DNA from: Burkholderiales bacterium
GTDB taxonomy: Bacteria; Pseudomonadota; Gammaproteobacteria; Burkholderiales; Thiobacillaceae
Direction of reading: 5' to 3'
Assembly: GCA_005793645.1 (NCBI GenBank)
Contig: SXRG01000019.1
Span: 1 to 16,143 of the forward strand
DNA: 16,143 nt
Position 1 is the first letter of the stretch. Every line of letters starts with the position of its first letter. The notes below the pieces were generated by a model. The model ran no database searches. It was not told the DNA's origin and saw only the letters and a list, made by a program, of their open reading frames with translations. Below, piece by piece: positions 1 to 6,510 of this stretch. Position numbers and translations under genes: made by a program.

Positions 1-642
1 GTGACCAAGGGCTACGCTATCGGTTCCGCCGGCCTGGCCGCGTTGGTGCTGTTTGCGGACTACACCCATGCGTTGGGTGGTCAGGTGGCATTCGACCTGT
101 CCAACCACATGGTTATCATCGGCTTGTTCATCGGCGGTATGGTGCCCTACCTGTTCGGCGCGATGGGCATGGAGGCCGTTGGTCGTGCCGCTGGCTCGAT
201 CGTGGTTGAAGTGCGCCGTCAGTTCCGCGAAATCCCTGGCATCATGGAAGGTACCGCCAAGCCGGAATACGGCACCTGCGTGGACATGCTGACCAAGGCG
301 GCTATCAAGGAAATGATGATTCCGTCGCTGCTGCCAGTAGCCGTGCCTATTGTCGTTGGCCTGACCCTGGGCAAGGAAGCCCTGGGCGGCGTGCTGATCG
401 GCACCATCATCACCGGTATCTTCGTGGCCATCTCCATGACCACTGGCGGTGGTGCGTGGGATAACGCCAAGAAGTACATCGAAGAAGGCAACCATGGCGG
501 TAAAGGTTCCGATGCTCACAAGGCAGCGGTGACGGGCGACACCGGAGGTGACCCGTACAAGGACACCGCCGGCCCGGCCGTGAACCCGCTGATTAAGATC
601 ATCAACATCGTGGCGCTGATGATTGTGCCTCTGCTGGCCTGA
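1..642 (+). CDS. hppA: Membrane-bound H+-translocating pyrophosphatase, C-terminal fragment (5' end outside window)
   Basis: Couples hydrolysis (or synthesis) of pyrophosphate to proton movement across the cytoplasmic membrane. Only the last 213 residues are present; the reading frame is open at the left edge, so the GTG at position 1 is not a start. Visible family marks are the KGYAIGSAGL segment at fragment residues 3-12 and the conserved acidic loop GDTGGDPYKDTAGPA at 179-193, with several hydrophobic helices between and after them. The residue before KGYAIGSA is Thr, as in the K+-insensitive H+-PPase subfamily; K+-dependent enzymes usually have Ala or Gly there. The diagnostic Lys three residues upstream is outside the window. 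The acidic loop reads GDTGGDP where most homologs have GDTVGDP, a mild oddity. The gene stands alone before a strong terminator. Family call is very sure; the K+ subtype is inferred from one residue and the overall C-terminal wording. Confidence 0.96.
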   Translation: MTKGYAIGSAGLAALVLFADYTHALGGQVAFDLSNHMVIIGLFIGGMVPYLFGAMGMEAVGRAAGSIVVEVRRQFREIPGIMEGTAKPEYGTCVDMLTKAAIKEMMIPSLLPVAVPIVVGLTLGKEALGGVLIGTIITGIFVAISMTTGGGAWDNAKKYIEEGNHGGKGSDAHKAAVTGDTGGDPYKDTAGPAVNPLIKIINIVALMIVPLLA

Positions 643-662
643 TTGGTCTGATATTGCACGTT

Positions 663-690
663 AAAAGGCCGGGCTTGCCCGGCCTTTTTT
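663..690 (+). terminator. Rho-independent terminator after hppA
   Basis: Perfect 8-bp GC-rich stem (GGCCGGGC at 667-674, GCCCGGCC at 677-684) followed by TTTTTT at 685-690. It is preceded by AAAA, so it may also work in reverse. It starts about 20 bases after the hppA stop. Confidence 0.9.
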
Positions 691-784
691 GTGCTATGTC
701 GCTTGCGTTAATGTCGATGCATCGGTGTAAAACGTCGAGTAGAATGCGCCGGTTATATTTATTTTCTTGTTCCTAAGGATCCCC

Positions 785-2203
785 ATGCAGATCAAATACC
801 TTTCTGTCGCCCTCTGGATGGCTTATGCCGCAACGGCATCGACTGCCATTGCTGCTGATCCGGCCACATCCGCCCAGCCGTCCATTCCGCAGACCTCGGA
901 GGCTTGGTTGCAGCGCATGACGGATTTCTCCCAGAACGGTATCGCTTTCAAGGATCCGCGCACCTTTATGGCGTGGTCCAACGCGGTCACCGAACCCGGG
1001 TTCTATCCTGTTTTGGTGCAGGGCATGACCAATCCATCCATGCCCTTGAACGTGCTTAATAGTGCGGTTAGCCCAGCGGCCGTTCGTAATATGGCTAGCT
1101 TTGCCGATCCGGCCATCGCCGCGCGCTGGATGGGTGCGGCGGTTGACCCGCGTTTCTATGCACAGATAGCGACCCAGTTCGCGGATCCGGGCAAGATGAT
1201 GCGCTGGGTTATGCTGCCGATGGATCCTCGCACGATCCAGGTCGCGGGGCAGGTGGTTAACCCGGCTCAGGCTATGAAGTGGGCCATGGTGCCGGTCGAT
1301 CCGCGTTTGTGGAATGTGGCCGGAAACATGATCAATCCGACCGTTTATGCGGGGATGGCGGGTGTGGCGATGAACCCGCAGTCCTATGGATCTCCCCAGA
1401 GCGTTACTGTGCAGCCAATGAGAGTCCCGGTTATGGTGCCAATGCCTGTCAGTGCCTTGCCGCAGGCAGTGGCCAAACCGGCCGTTGTAACGCCTGTTGT
1501 GAGCCAGGCCATGACACGCGTGCTTGTTCCTGCCGCCCAGATACCGGCCGCGATGGGGGCGGCGGTAACGCCTGCACCTCTGGCGCCTGCGGCTCCAATG
1601 ACCAGCAGCGTAGCTCCGGCATCGAACGCAACCCGGGTTGTGCCAGCTCCGGTAACGACTGTGGCTCCGGTCAAGCCAGCCGCCACCACGGCCTTGGTCA
1701 ATTCTGCCTCCTTGGTTACGACGGCTCAGCCCGCCGCTTCGGTGGCCGTTGCGGCTCCCGTTGTTCAGGCTGTTGCCGCCTCGACAACGGTCAAGGCGGT
1801 GTCGATAGGGGCTGATGCCAAAAAAACCTTATCAACGGATATGCTGTTTCAGTCTGGCAAGAGTGATGTGAAGGCGCTGACGCCGGTGGGCAAGCAACTC
1901 CTGGATGCCGTGGTTGCGCAGATCAAGGCCGCTTCCGATGTGGGTCAGGTGGTTGTTATGGGTCATGCGGATCCGACCGGCAAGTCTAAGAGTAACCAGG
2001 CGCTGTCCCAGCAGCGTGCCAAGGCGGTAAAGGACTATCTGACGGCGCAGGGTGTCAAGCCGGATATGATTGTGACGAGCGGTTTGGGCGATACCCAACC
2101 CGTAGTGAAGTGTGATCCGAAGGCTGGTTCGGCGGATAAGATCGGTTGTAATGCGCCAAACCGGCGTATTGAAGTGGAAGTGCGTAAGTTACCGCCGAAA
2201 TAA
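785..2203 (+). CDS. Secreted OmpA-family peptidoglycan-binding protein with N-terminal 12/13-residue Pro repeats
   Basis: Predicted envelope protein of 472 residues. The ATG at 785 was chosen because AAGGA at 775-779 lies 5 bases upstream; an in-frame TTG at 767 has no ribosome-binding site. Residues 1-23 form a signal peptide with likely cleavage at AIA/ADP. Residues 57-200 hold a regular repeat in which a Pro, mostly after Asp or Asn, recurs every 12 or 13 residues (P58, 71, 84, 97, 109, 122, 135, 148, 160, 173, 185, 198). Residues ~205-338 are a Pro/Ala/Val-rich linker of low complexity. Residues 339-472 are an OmpA C-terminal domain with GHADPTGKSKSNQALSQQRA and a terminal NRRIEVEV, the usual peptidoglycan-anchoring motifs. 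Two Cys (in VVKCDP and IGCNAP) sit in this domain and may form a disulfide. The role of the repeat domain is unknown; a tethered structural or surface-binding role is inference. It is flanked by terminators and so is probably monocistronic. Confidence 0.9.
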   Translation: MQIKYLSVALWMAYAATASTAIAADPATSAQPSIPQTSEAWLQRMTDFSQNGIAFKDPRTFMAWSNAVTEPGFYPVLVQGMTNPSMPLNVLNSAVSPAAVRNMASFADPAIAARWMGAAVDPRFYAQIATQFADPGKMMRWVMLPMDPRTIQVAGQVVNPAQAMKWAMVPVDPRLWNVAGNMINPTVYAGMAGVAMNPQSYGSPQSVTVQPMRVPVMVPMPVSALPQAVAKPAVVTPVVSQAMTRVLVPAAQIPAAMGAAVTPAPLAPAAPMTSSVAPASNATRVVPAPVTTVAPVKPAATTALVNSASLVTTAQPAASVAVAAPVVQAVAASTTVKAVSIGADAKKTLSTDMLFQSGKSDVKALTPVGKQLLDAVVAQIKAASDVGQVVVMGHADPTGKSKSNQALSQQRAKAVKDYLTAQGVKPDMIVTSGLGDTQPVVKCDPKAGSADKIGCNAPNRRIEVEVRKLPPK

Positions 2204-2225
2204 GGTCTGAGTGAAGTTGGCCCAT

Positions 2226-2251
2226 AAAAACCGGCGCACGCGCCGGTTTTT
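2226..2251. terminator. Bidirectional terminator between the ompA-like gene and orf82
   Basis: The stem CCGGCG/CGCCGG at 2231-2236 and 2241-2246 (loop CACG) is flanked by AAAAA at 2226-2230 and TTTTT at 2247-2251, so it can terminate transcription from both convergent sides. The TAA stop of the minus-strand 82-residue gene overlaps the T-tract. Confidence 0.9.
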
Positions 2252-2498
2252 ATTGTTCGGGGTTGCTTGTGACGCGCTGCCAGGAGTTTTCGTTCAATGC
2301 AACTTCATAGCGCGCCCATTCCTGAAAGGCCTCCAGGCTGCACAGACCGGTCTTGCGCCGGCAACGCCCAGCCATACCCTTGAAGCGTACGGCCGGACCG
2401 AGATCCGGGTCTTCGACCAAGGCCTCGACCCAGCGTACGCCCCAGTTATTTCCATAACTGCCATTGCTGTACCAGCCTCCTTTGCGGATTGAGATCAT
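2250..2498 (-). CDS. Unrecognised 82-residue protein translationally coupled to cbbO
   Basis: I do not recognise this family. The ATG start overlaps the cbbO stop as ATGA (2495-2498), a classical coupling arrangement, and the gene ends exactly at the bidirectional terminator, so it fills the end of the operon. That placement is the main evidence that it is real. The protein is rich in aromatic and basic residues, with a Gly/Asn/Trp-rich start (GGWYSNGSYGNNWGVRWV, residues 7-24), a basic stretch around FKGMAGRCRRKTG (39-51), and two Cys (46, 53). No signal peptide or membrane segment is seen. It has no separate Shine-Dalgarno sequence, which fits dependence on cbbO translation. A role as an accessory to the CbbQ/CbbO machine is inference from position only. 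Confidence 0.75.
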   Translation of the reverse strand: MISIRKGGWYSNGSYGNNWGVRWVEALVEDPDLGPAVRFKGMAGRCRRKTGLCSLEAFQEWARYEVALNENSWQRVTSNPEQ

Positions 2499-4585
2499 GT
2501 GGTCAGTTTGCGATAAATGTCGGCGGTCTTGCGCGGCAGTTGTCGGACATCGTCGAGGATGACATAGCGCGCCGGGCCGTACAGGCGTGGCAAATAATCG
2601 CGTGCTTCGCGGTCGATGGTGATGCAGAAGGGGTGAACCCCTGTGCGGCGCGCCTCGATCAGCGCCATGCGCGTGTCTTCGATGCCGTAAGGGCCGCGAT
2701 AGCCGTCGAAATAGTCGTCTGGCTTGCCATCGGAGAGGCTGATCATCACCCGCGTGTGGGCGGCTATTTTGGCCAAGTCTGCGGTCAGGTGACGGATGGC
2801 GAAGCCCATACGGGTGTATTCCTGTGCCTCGATCCCGGCGATGCGTGCTTGAATGGTGGTGTCGTAGTGTTCATCGAAGCGTTTGATGGGGAAGATCTCA
2901 CAGCGCTTGCGGGTGAGGCTGGTGAAGCCGTAAATGGCGTAGCGGTCACCCAATTTTTCCAGCGCTTCGCACAATAGCACCAATGCCTCGCGTTCGGCCT
3001 CGTTGATCCAGCCTCGGGTCGATCCTGACATGTCAACCAGAAAGGCGACGGCGATGTCGCGGTCGGCGCGTTCGTGGCGCACCATTAGACGGTCAGTCAT
3101 TTCGCGACCGTCCTGGATGTCGGCCAGGGCCTCGATCAGTGCGTCGAGATCGACCTCGTCACCCTCGCTTTGTCGTTTCAGACGGCGATTAACGCTTTGC
3201 ATGGCGGCGAAGGTCTTGCGTAACTGCGCCACCAGCGGCGCGTGGCGGGTCAGGGTGTGGCTGACGAAGGCGGGGTCGCCTGGTTTGATCGGAACTTCGC
3301 GCATGACGCACCAGTTCTTGCGGTAGAGCTGGCGGGCGTGATCCCATTCGGGGAATAGCGTAGCGCCTTCCTCGTGATAGCTGCCTTGCCAGACATTGCC
3401 AGAATCCTCTTTCTTGTCGAGCGGGTGGGTGTCGTATTCGCTATCGCCGGCGGGCACCAGATATTCGGGCGGGATTTCACCGAAATCGAGATGTACGGAC
3501 AAGGCGAGTTGCTGTACCTCGGTCGGCGGGGCGATGGGCTGACCGTCCAGGGTCAGTTGCAGATCCAGATGCGAACCTTCTTCGTGGACTTTGGCCTGAA
3601 AGGAAGGCGCGGGGTGTTGTGGCTTGAGTTCATTCGCCAAGTGCGCCAAGGCGATTCTCAGATGTGCCTTATCGCGTTCGCGGCGAGCAGACTTGATGGC
3701 CTCGATGGCCGCCGGGCGAAGCTCGCCACGGAACGGATCCTCCGGAGGGGGCGCGTATAGGTAGGCATTGGGTAGCAGGGCGAGGCTGGCCTCCACGCGG
3801 GCCTCTGCGTGGCTTAGCTGTGTCATCCAGTCGTGCCATGGCGGAACGAGTGTCACGCCTGCCTGTTCTCGTAAGCGTTGCAGGTCACGGCCTAGCCCGG
3901 GGAATTCGGCGCTTAGTCGGGCGGACAGGCGCAGCCCTTCTAGGGCGTGGAACTGGCACGCAGCATGAGCGGGGTCTGGATAATCGCCAAAGACAGCTAC
4001 GAGATCGGGGCGTAGGCTGCCAAAGCGGGTTTCTGCCCAGCGCAGCGCTACTTGACACTTGGCTAGGGCGAAGTTGTCAGGCCGTTCGGCAAAGCGGGCG
4101 GTAATGTTGGGCAGATAAATGCTTTCACTGTCAGTCCAACTGGCTTCGCTTTGCTCCAGTTTCAACGCGCGTCCGGAAAGCCCGCGCAAAAAACTGCTTA
4201 ATACGGGTGCGGCATCCTCAAAAAATACCCCGGACTGGTTGGCGTAGCGGATGCGGTCAAATTTTTCGACCTCGTTAATAACCGTTAGCGCAGCATGCAG
4301 CCCGGTACGGTCGTAGGTGTCGCAGGCGTGCGTGGCCCAGGCGGCGATCAGCTCACTCTCCATGCGCGCCAAGAGCTCGGGTGCGCGTTGGGTGAATTGC
4401 CAAGCCAGGGTGATGTGGGTGGCGGCGATGCGGCGGATCCAGATGAGCGCAAAGTCGCGCTGTGGTGGCGGCAAGGCGGCCAGTTGTGTGGCTGCCGATT
4501 CGACGCGCAGGAAGGTGAACTCGGTTTCCAGCCACTGATCAAGCAGGGCAGTAATGCCTTCGGCGGGTAGATTGGTTTCGCACAC
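2495..4585 (-). CDS. cbbO: CbbO/NorD-family von Willebrand factor A domain protein
   Basis: Partner subunit of a MoxR-type AAA+ ATPase. In characterised CbbQO complexes the VWA protein docks the hexameric motor to Rubisco and helps remove inhibitory sugar phosphates. The 696-residue protein has a long helical N-terminal region and a C-terminal VWA domain from about residue 509. Its MIDAS metal site is intact: DMSGS at 518-522, Thr591 in EYTRMG and Asp619 in SDGKPDD. The start is GTG at 4585, 5 bases after the cbbQ stop; no clear Shine-Dalgarno is seen, so coupling to cbbQ is likely. Its length lies between NorD (~640) and many CbbO proteins (~770). NorD is the main alternative name, but no nitric oxide reductase gene is nearby. 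No Rubisco gene is in the window, so the client is not proven. Confidence 0.82.
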   Translation of the reverse strand: MCETNLPAEGITALLDQWLETEFTFLRVESAATQLAALPPPQRDFALIWIRRIAATHITLAWQFTQRAPELLARMESELIAAWATHACDTYDRTGLHAALTVINEVEKFDRIRYANQSGVFFEDAAPVLSSFLRGLSGRALKLEQSEASWTDSESIYLPNITARFAERPDNFALAKCQVALRWAETRFGSLRPDLVAVFGDYPDPAHAACQFHALEGLRLSARLSAEFPGLGRDLQRLREQAGVTLVPPWHDWMTQLSHAEARVEASLALLPNAYLYAPPPEDPFRGELRPAAIEAIKSARRERDKAHLRIALAHLANELKPQHPAPSFQAKVHEEGSHLDLQLTLDGQPIAPPTEVQQLALSVHLDFGEIPPEYLVPAGDSEYDTHPLDKKEDSGNVWQGSYHEEGATLFPEWDHARQLYRKNWCVMREVPIKPGDPAFVSHTLTRHAPLVAQLRKTFAAMQSVNRRLKRQSEGDEVDLDALIEALADIQDGREMTDRLMVRHERADRDIAVAFLVDMSGSTRGWINEAEREALVLLCEALEKLGDRYAIYGFTSLTRKRCEIFPIKRFDEHYDTTIQARIAGIEAQEYTRMGFAIRHLTADLAKIAAHTRVMISLSDGKPDDYFDGYRGPYGIEDTRMALIEARRTGVHPFCITIDREARDYLPRLYGPARYVILDDVRQLPRKTADIYRKLTT

Positions 4586-4590
4586 AGGGA

Positions 4591-5382
4591 TTAGAACAGC
4601 GAGGACGCGAGCTCCTGCACAGCGGCGAGCATGTCGGGTTCGTCGGTCAGTGCCTGGCCGATGGCGCTTTGGCAGGCGGTGACGGGGGCGATACCGCTAG
4701 CCATGAGTTTTCCGGCGTGAACCAATAGGCGGGTAGAGGCCCCTTCGTCGAGGCCGCTGCCCTTGAGGTTGCGGGTGAGTTGGGCAAAACGCACCAGGCG
4801 CTCGGCGGTGACATCGTCGAGACCCGATTCGCGGGCGACGATGCGCCGTTCCAGTGCTGCATCGGGGTAATCAAACTCGAGGGCCACAAAGCGCTGCCGG
4901 GTGGATTGTTTGAGATCCTTGAGCACACTCTGGTAACCGGGGTTGTAGGAGATAGCAAGACCGAATTCGGCGGGCGCGTGCAGCACCTCGCCGAGCTTTT
5001 CCATGGGCAGGCTGCGGCGGTCGTCAGCCAGCGGGTGGATTACGACCATGGTGTCCTTGCGCGCTTCGACGACCTCGTCAAGGTAGCACAGCGCCCCCAT
5101 GCGCACGGCGCGGGTGAGCGGGCCATCGACCCAGACGGTTTCGCCGCCTTTAACGAGGTAGCGACCGACCAGGTCGGCGGCGGTGAGGTCGTCATGGCAA
5201 GAGACGGTGATGAGCGGGCGTTTCAGATGCCACGCCATGTATTCCATGAAGCGCGTCTTGCCGCAGCCAGTAGGGCCTTTGACTAAGACTGGCAGGCCGT
5301 TTTTCCAAGCGGCTTCGAAGATGGCGACCTCAAAGCCGACGGCTTCGTAATAGGGTTGGCTGTGGATCAGGAAGTCACTCAT
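4591..5382 (-). CDS. cbbQ: CbbQ/NirQ/NorQ-family MoxR-type AAA+ ATPase
   Basis: Hexameric AAA+ motor that works with a VWA partner to remodel a target enzyme; CbbQ reactivates Rubisco in autotrophs. The 263-residue protein is of normal family length. Walker A is GPTGCGKT at 36-43, followed by the family-typical RFMEYMAWHLKRPLITVSCH. Walker B is LCYLDE at 98-103, a sensor-1 Asn lies in SYNPGY (~147), and arginine-finger candidates are in STRQRF (160-165). The ATG at 5382 lies inside the end of the upstream ykgJ-like gene (8-base overlap ATGAGTGA), and cbbO starts 5 bases after its stop, so the three genes should be made in a fixed ratio. The nirQ, norQ and gvpN names describe the same fold; the choice of cbbQ rests on the autotrophic sulfur context. 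Confidence 0.88.
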   Translation of the reverse strand: MSDFLIHSQPYYEAVGFEVAIFEAAWKNGLPVLVKGPTGCGKTRFMEYMAWHLKRPLITVSCHDDLTAADLVGRYLVKGGETVWVDGPLTRAVRMGALCYLDEVVEARKDTMVVIHPLADDRRSLPMEKLGEVLHAPAEFGLAISYNPGYQSVLKDLKQSTRQRFVALEFDYPDAALERRIVARESGLDDVTAERLVRFAQLTRNLKGSGLDEGASTRLLVHAGKLMASGIAPVTACQSAIGQALTDEPDMLAAVQELASSLF

Positions 5383-6331
5383 TGCCGCCGCAACCGCAGT
5401 CGCCGGGTTGGCCGGGCGGGGCGCAGTATTTTTCGTCCTCGATCTTATCGCGGTTATTGAGATATTCCTGACGAATGGCCTCGGTCTTGGCCTTCAGGCG
5501 TTCCATGCGGGCCTCATAGGCGCCGTCCTTTTCGGCCAAGGTTTTTTCATTAAACAGCACATGGCGCAGGAAGCCAAAGGCGAATTCAAGTAGCTTGTCA
5601 TCGTCGGCCACCAATTCGGCCATCTGTTCGACCGGGATGTTGTAGGTGTTGTTGAACGATTCGCTGATCACGAAGGCGCGGAAGCGGTCGATGTCATAGC
5701 AGGCCATGAAGAACAGCTGGTTCGACGCGGCCGGCGGACGGCCGATACCGGGTCCGGCGGATTTGCGTTTCAACACGAGTTGGCGCCAACCGCGCGACTT
5801 TTCGTCGTAATCCGCAACGCCTTGTTCGGCACGGTAGTCATCAATGGTCAGGAAGCGATTTTCCTGATGACCCAGGCAGTGCTTTTCCTGCACCAATGCG
5901 TAGGCGGTACGATCGACGAATTCGTCCGAGTTGCGCAGCGAGAGCAGGGCGATGGGGTAGTAGCGGCAGGCATTGGGACGATCCTCATAGACGCTACAGC
6001 CTTCCGGAACCATAAATTGGCAGGCGCTACCGCCTTCAACCGGGTTGAACTTGACGCCAGGCATGCCATCCTTGTCCATCTCGAATGGGAAAGTGTATTG
6101 CTTGAGAAACTCACCGGAGGAGATGCCAAGACGATTCTTCAGGCGCAGAACATCGTAGGGAGTAAGCGTGATGTCGATGTTGGAACAGCAGGCGTTCCAG
6201 CACTTGATGTCGCGGTGGCAGCGGAATTGGAGAGTTTTGTCGCCCTCAAGCATATTGGGCGCCACGGGCGAATCCTGGAAAGGGGAATCCTTGCCGAGAC
6301 CTTTGAATTTTTGATCGTATTCGTTGATCAT
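5375..6331 (-). CDS. YkgJ-like CxxxxxCxxxCC metal-binding family protein
   Basis: Cytoplasmic protein of 318 residues with the YkgJ zinc/iron-chelating signature: Cys38, Cys44, Cys48 and Cys49 in the N-terminal part, then Cys104, Cys112 and Cys122 with the hallmark RPNACRYYP at 118-126. A further Cys group, C303, C312 and C314, sits in a Gly-rich tail (GDCGCGGNE). The biochemical role of the family is poorly known; holding or transferring a metal or Fe-S cluster is inference. The ATG at 6331 was chosen because AGGA lies 7 bases upstream; the in-frame TTG at 6337 is only 1 base from that site. The gene is the first of a unit with cbbQ, cbbO and the 82-residue gene, and its stop overlaps the cbbQ start by 8 bases. 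It lies directly behind the aprA terminator. Confidence 0.85.
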   Translation of the reverse strand: MINEYDQKFKGLGKDSPFQDSPVAPNMLEGDKTLQFRCHRDIKCWNACCSNIDITLTPYDVLRLKNRLGISSGEFLKQYTFPFEMDKDGMPGVKFNPVEGGSACQFMVPEGCSVYEDRPNACRYYPIALLSLRNSDEFVDRTAYALVQEKHCLGHQENRFLTIDDYRAEQGVADYDEKSRGWRQLVLKRKSAGPGIGRPPAASNQLFFMACYDIDRFRAFVISESFNNTYNIPVEQMAELVADDDKLLEFAFGFLRHVLFNEKTLAEKDGAYEARMERLKAKTEAIRQEYLNNRDKIEDEKYCAPPGQPGDCGCGGNE

Positions 6332-6360
6332 GATCAATTCCTGAGTAAATAAGTAGGGTA

Positions 6361-6366
6361 ATTATA
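6361..6366 (-). promoter_or_regulatory. Promoter -10 element for the ykgJ-cbbQ-cbbO-orf82 unit
   Basis: A perfect TATAAT on the minus strand, placed about 30 bases before the ykgJ-like start, predicts transcription from near 6355 with a short leader containing the AGGA ribosome-binding site. No good TTGACA-like -35 is seen 16-19 bases upstream, so an activator may be needed. With the terminator after aprA, it suggests that this unit can be expressed separately from sat-aprBA. Confidence 0.6.
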
Positions 6367-6463
6367 GCTGAGAGGAGCGTGTTGCTTGTAGTCCTTAATG
6401 GGCTACACGGTGAATGCGATAGAGTGGCTTGTTGAGTTAAAGACGGCAAGCGACACACTCAAG

Positions 6464-6498
6464 AAAAAACCGGGCGCCTTGTGAGCGCCCGGTTTTTT
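6464..6498 (-). terminator. Rho-independent terminator after aprA
   Basis: 8-bp stem CCGGGCGC (6470-6477) and GCGCCCGG (6485-6492) with a 7-base loop, flanked by AAAAAA (6464-6469) and TTTTTT (6493-6498). On the minus strand it begins 12 bases after the aprA stop. It is symmetric and could also stop plus-strand readthrough. Confidence 0.92.
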
Positions 6499-6510
6499 GC
6501 AAGTGGCTAC

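Noticed and set aside
715..724. Palindrome CGATGCATCG upstream of the ompA-like gene
   Set aside because: A 10-bp palindrome is common by chance, and no clear promoter element is positioned around it.
1279..1815. 178-codon frame inside the ompA-like gene
   Set aside because: A frame-shifted reading of the Pro/Ala/Val-rich linker and repeat region, rich in Cys and Gly, which is an artefact of that composition.
2495..5382. norQ-norD (nitric oxide reductase accessory) as the name of the AAA+/VWA pair
   Set aside because: No norCB or other denitrification gene is visible, and the autotrophic sulfur-oxidation context fits cbbQO better. The fold alone cannot exclude it.
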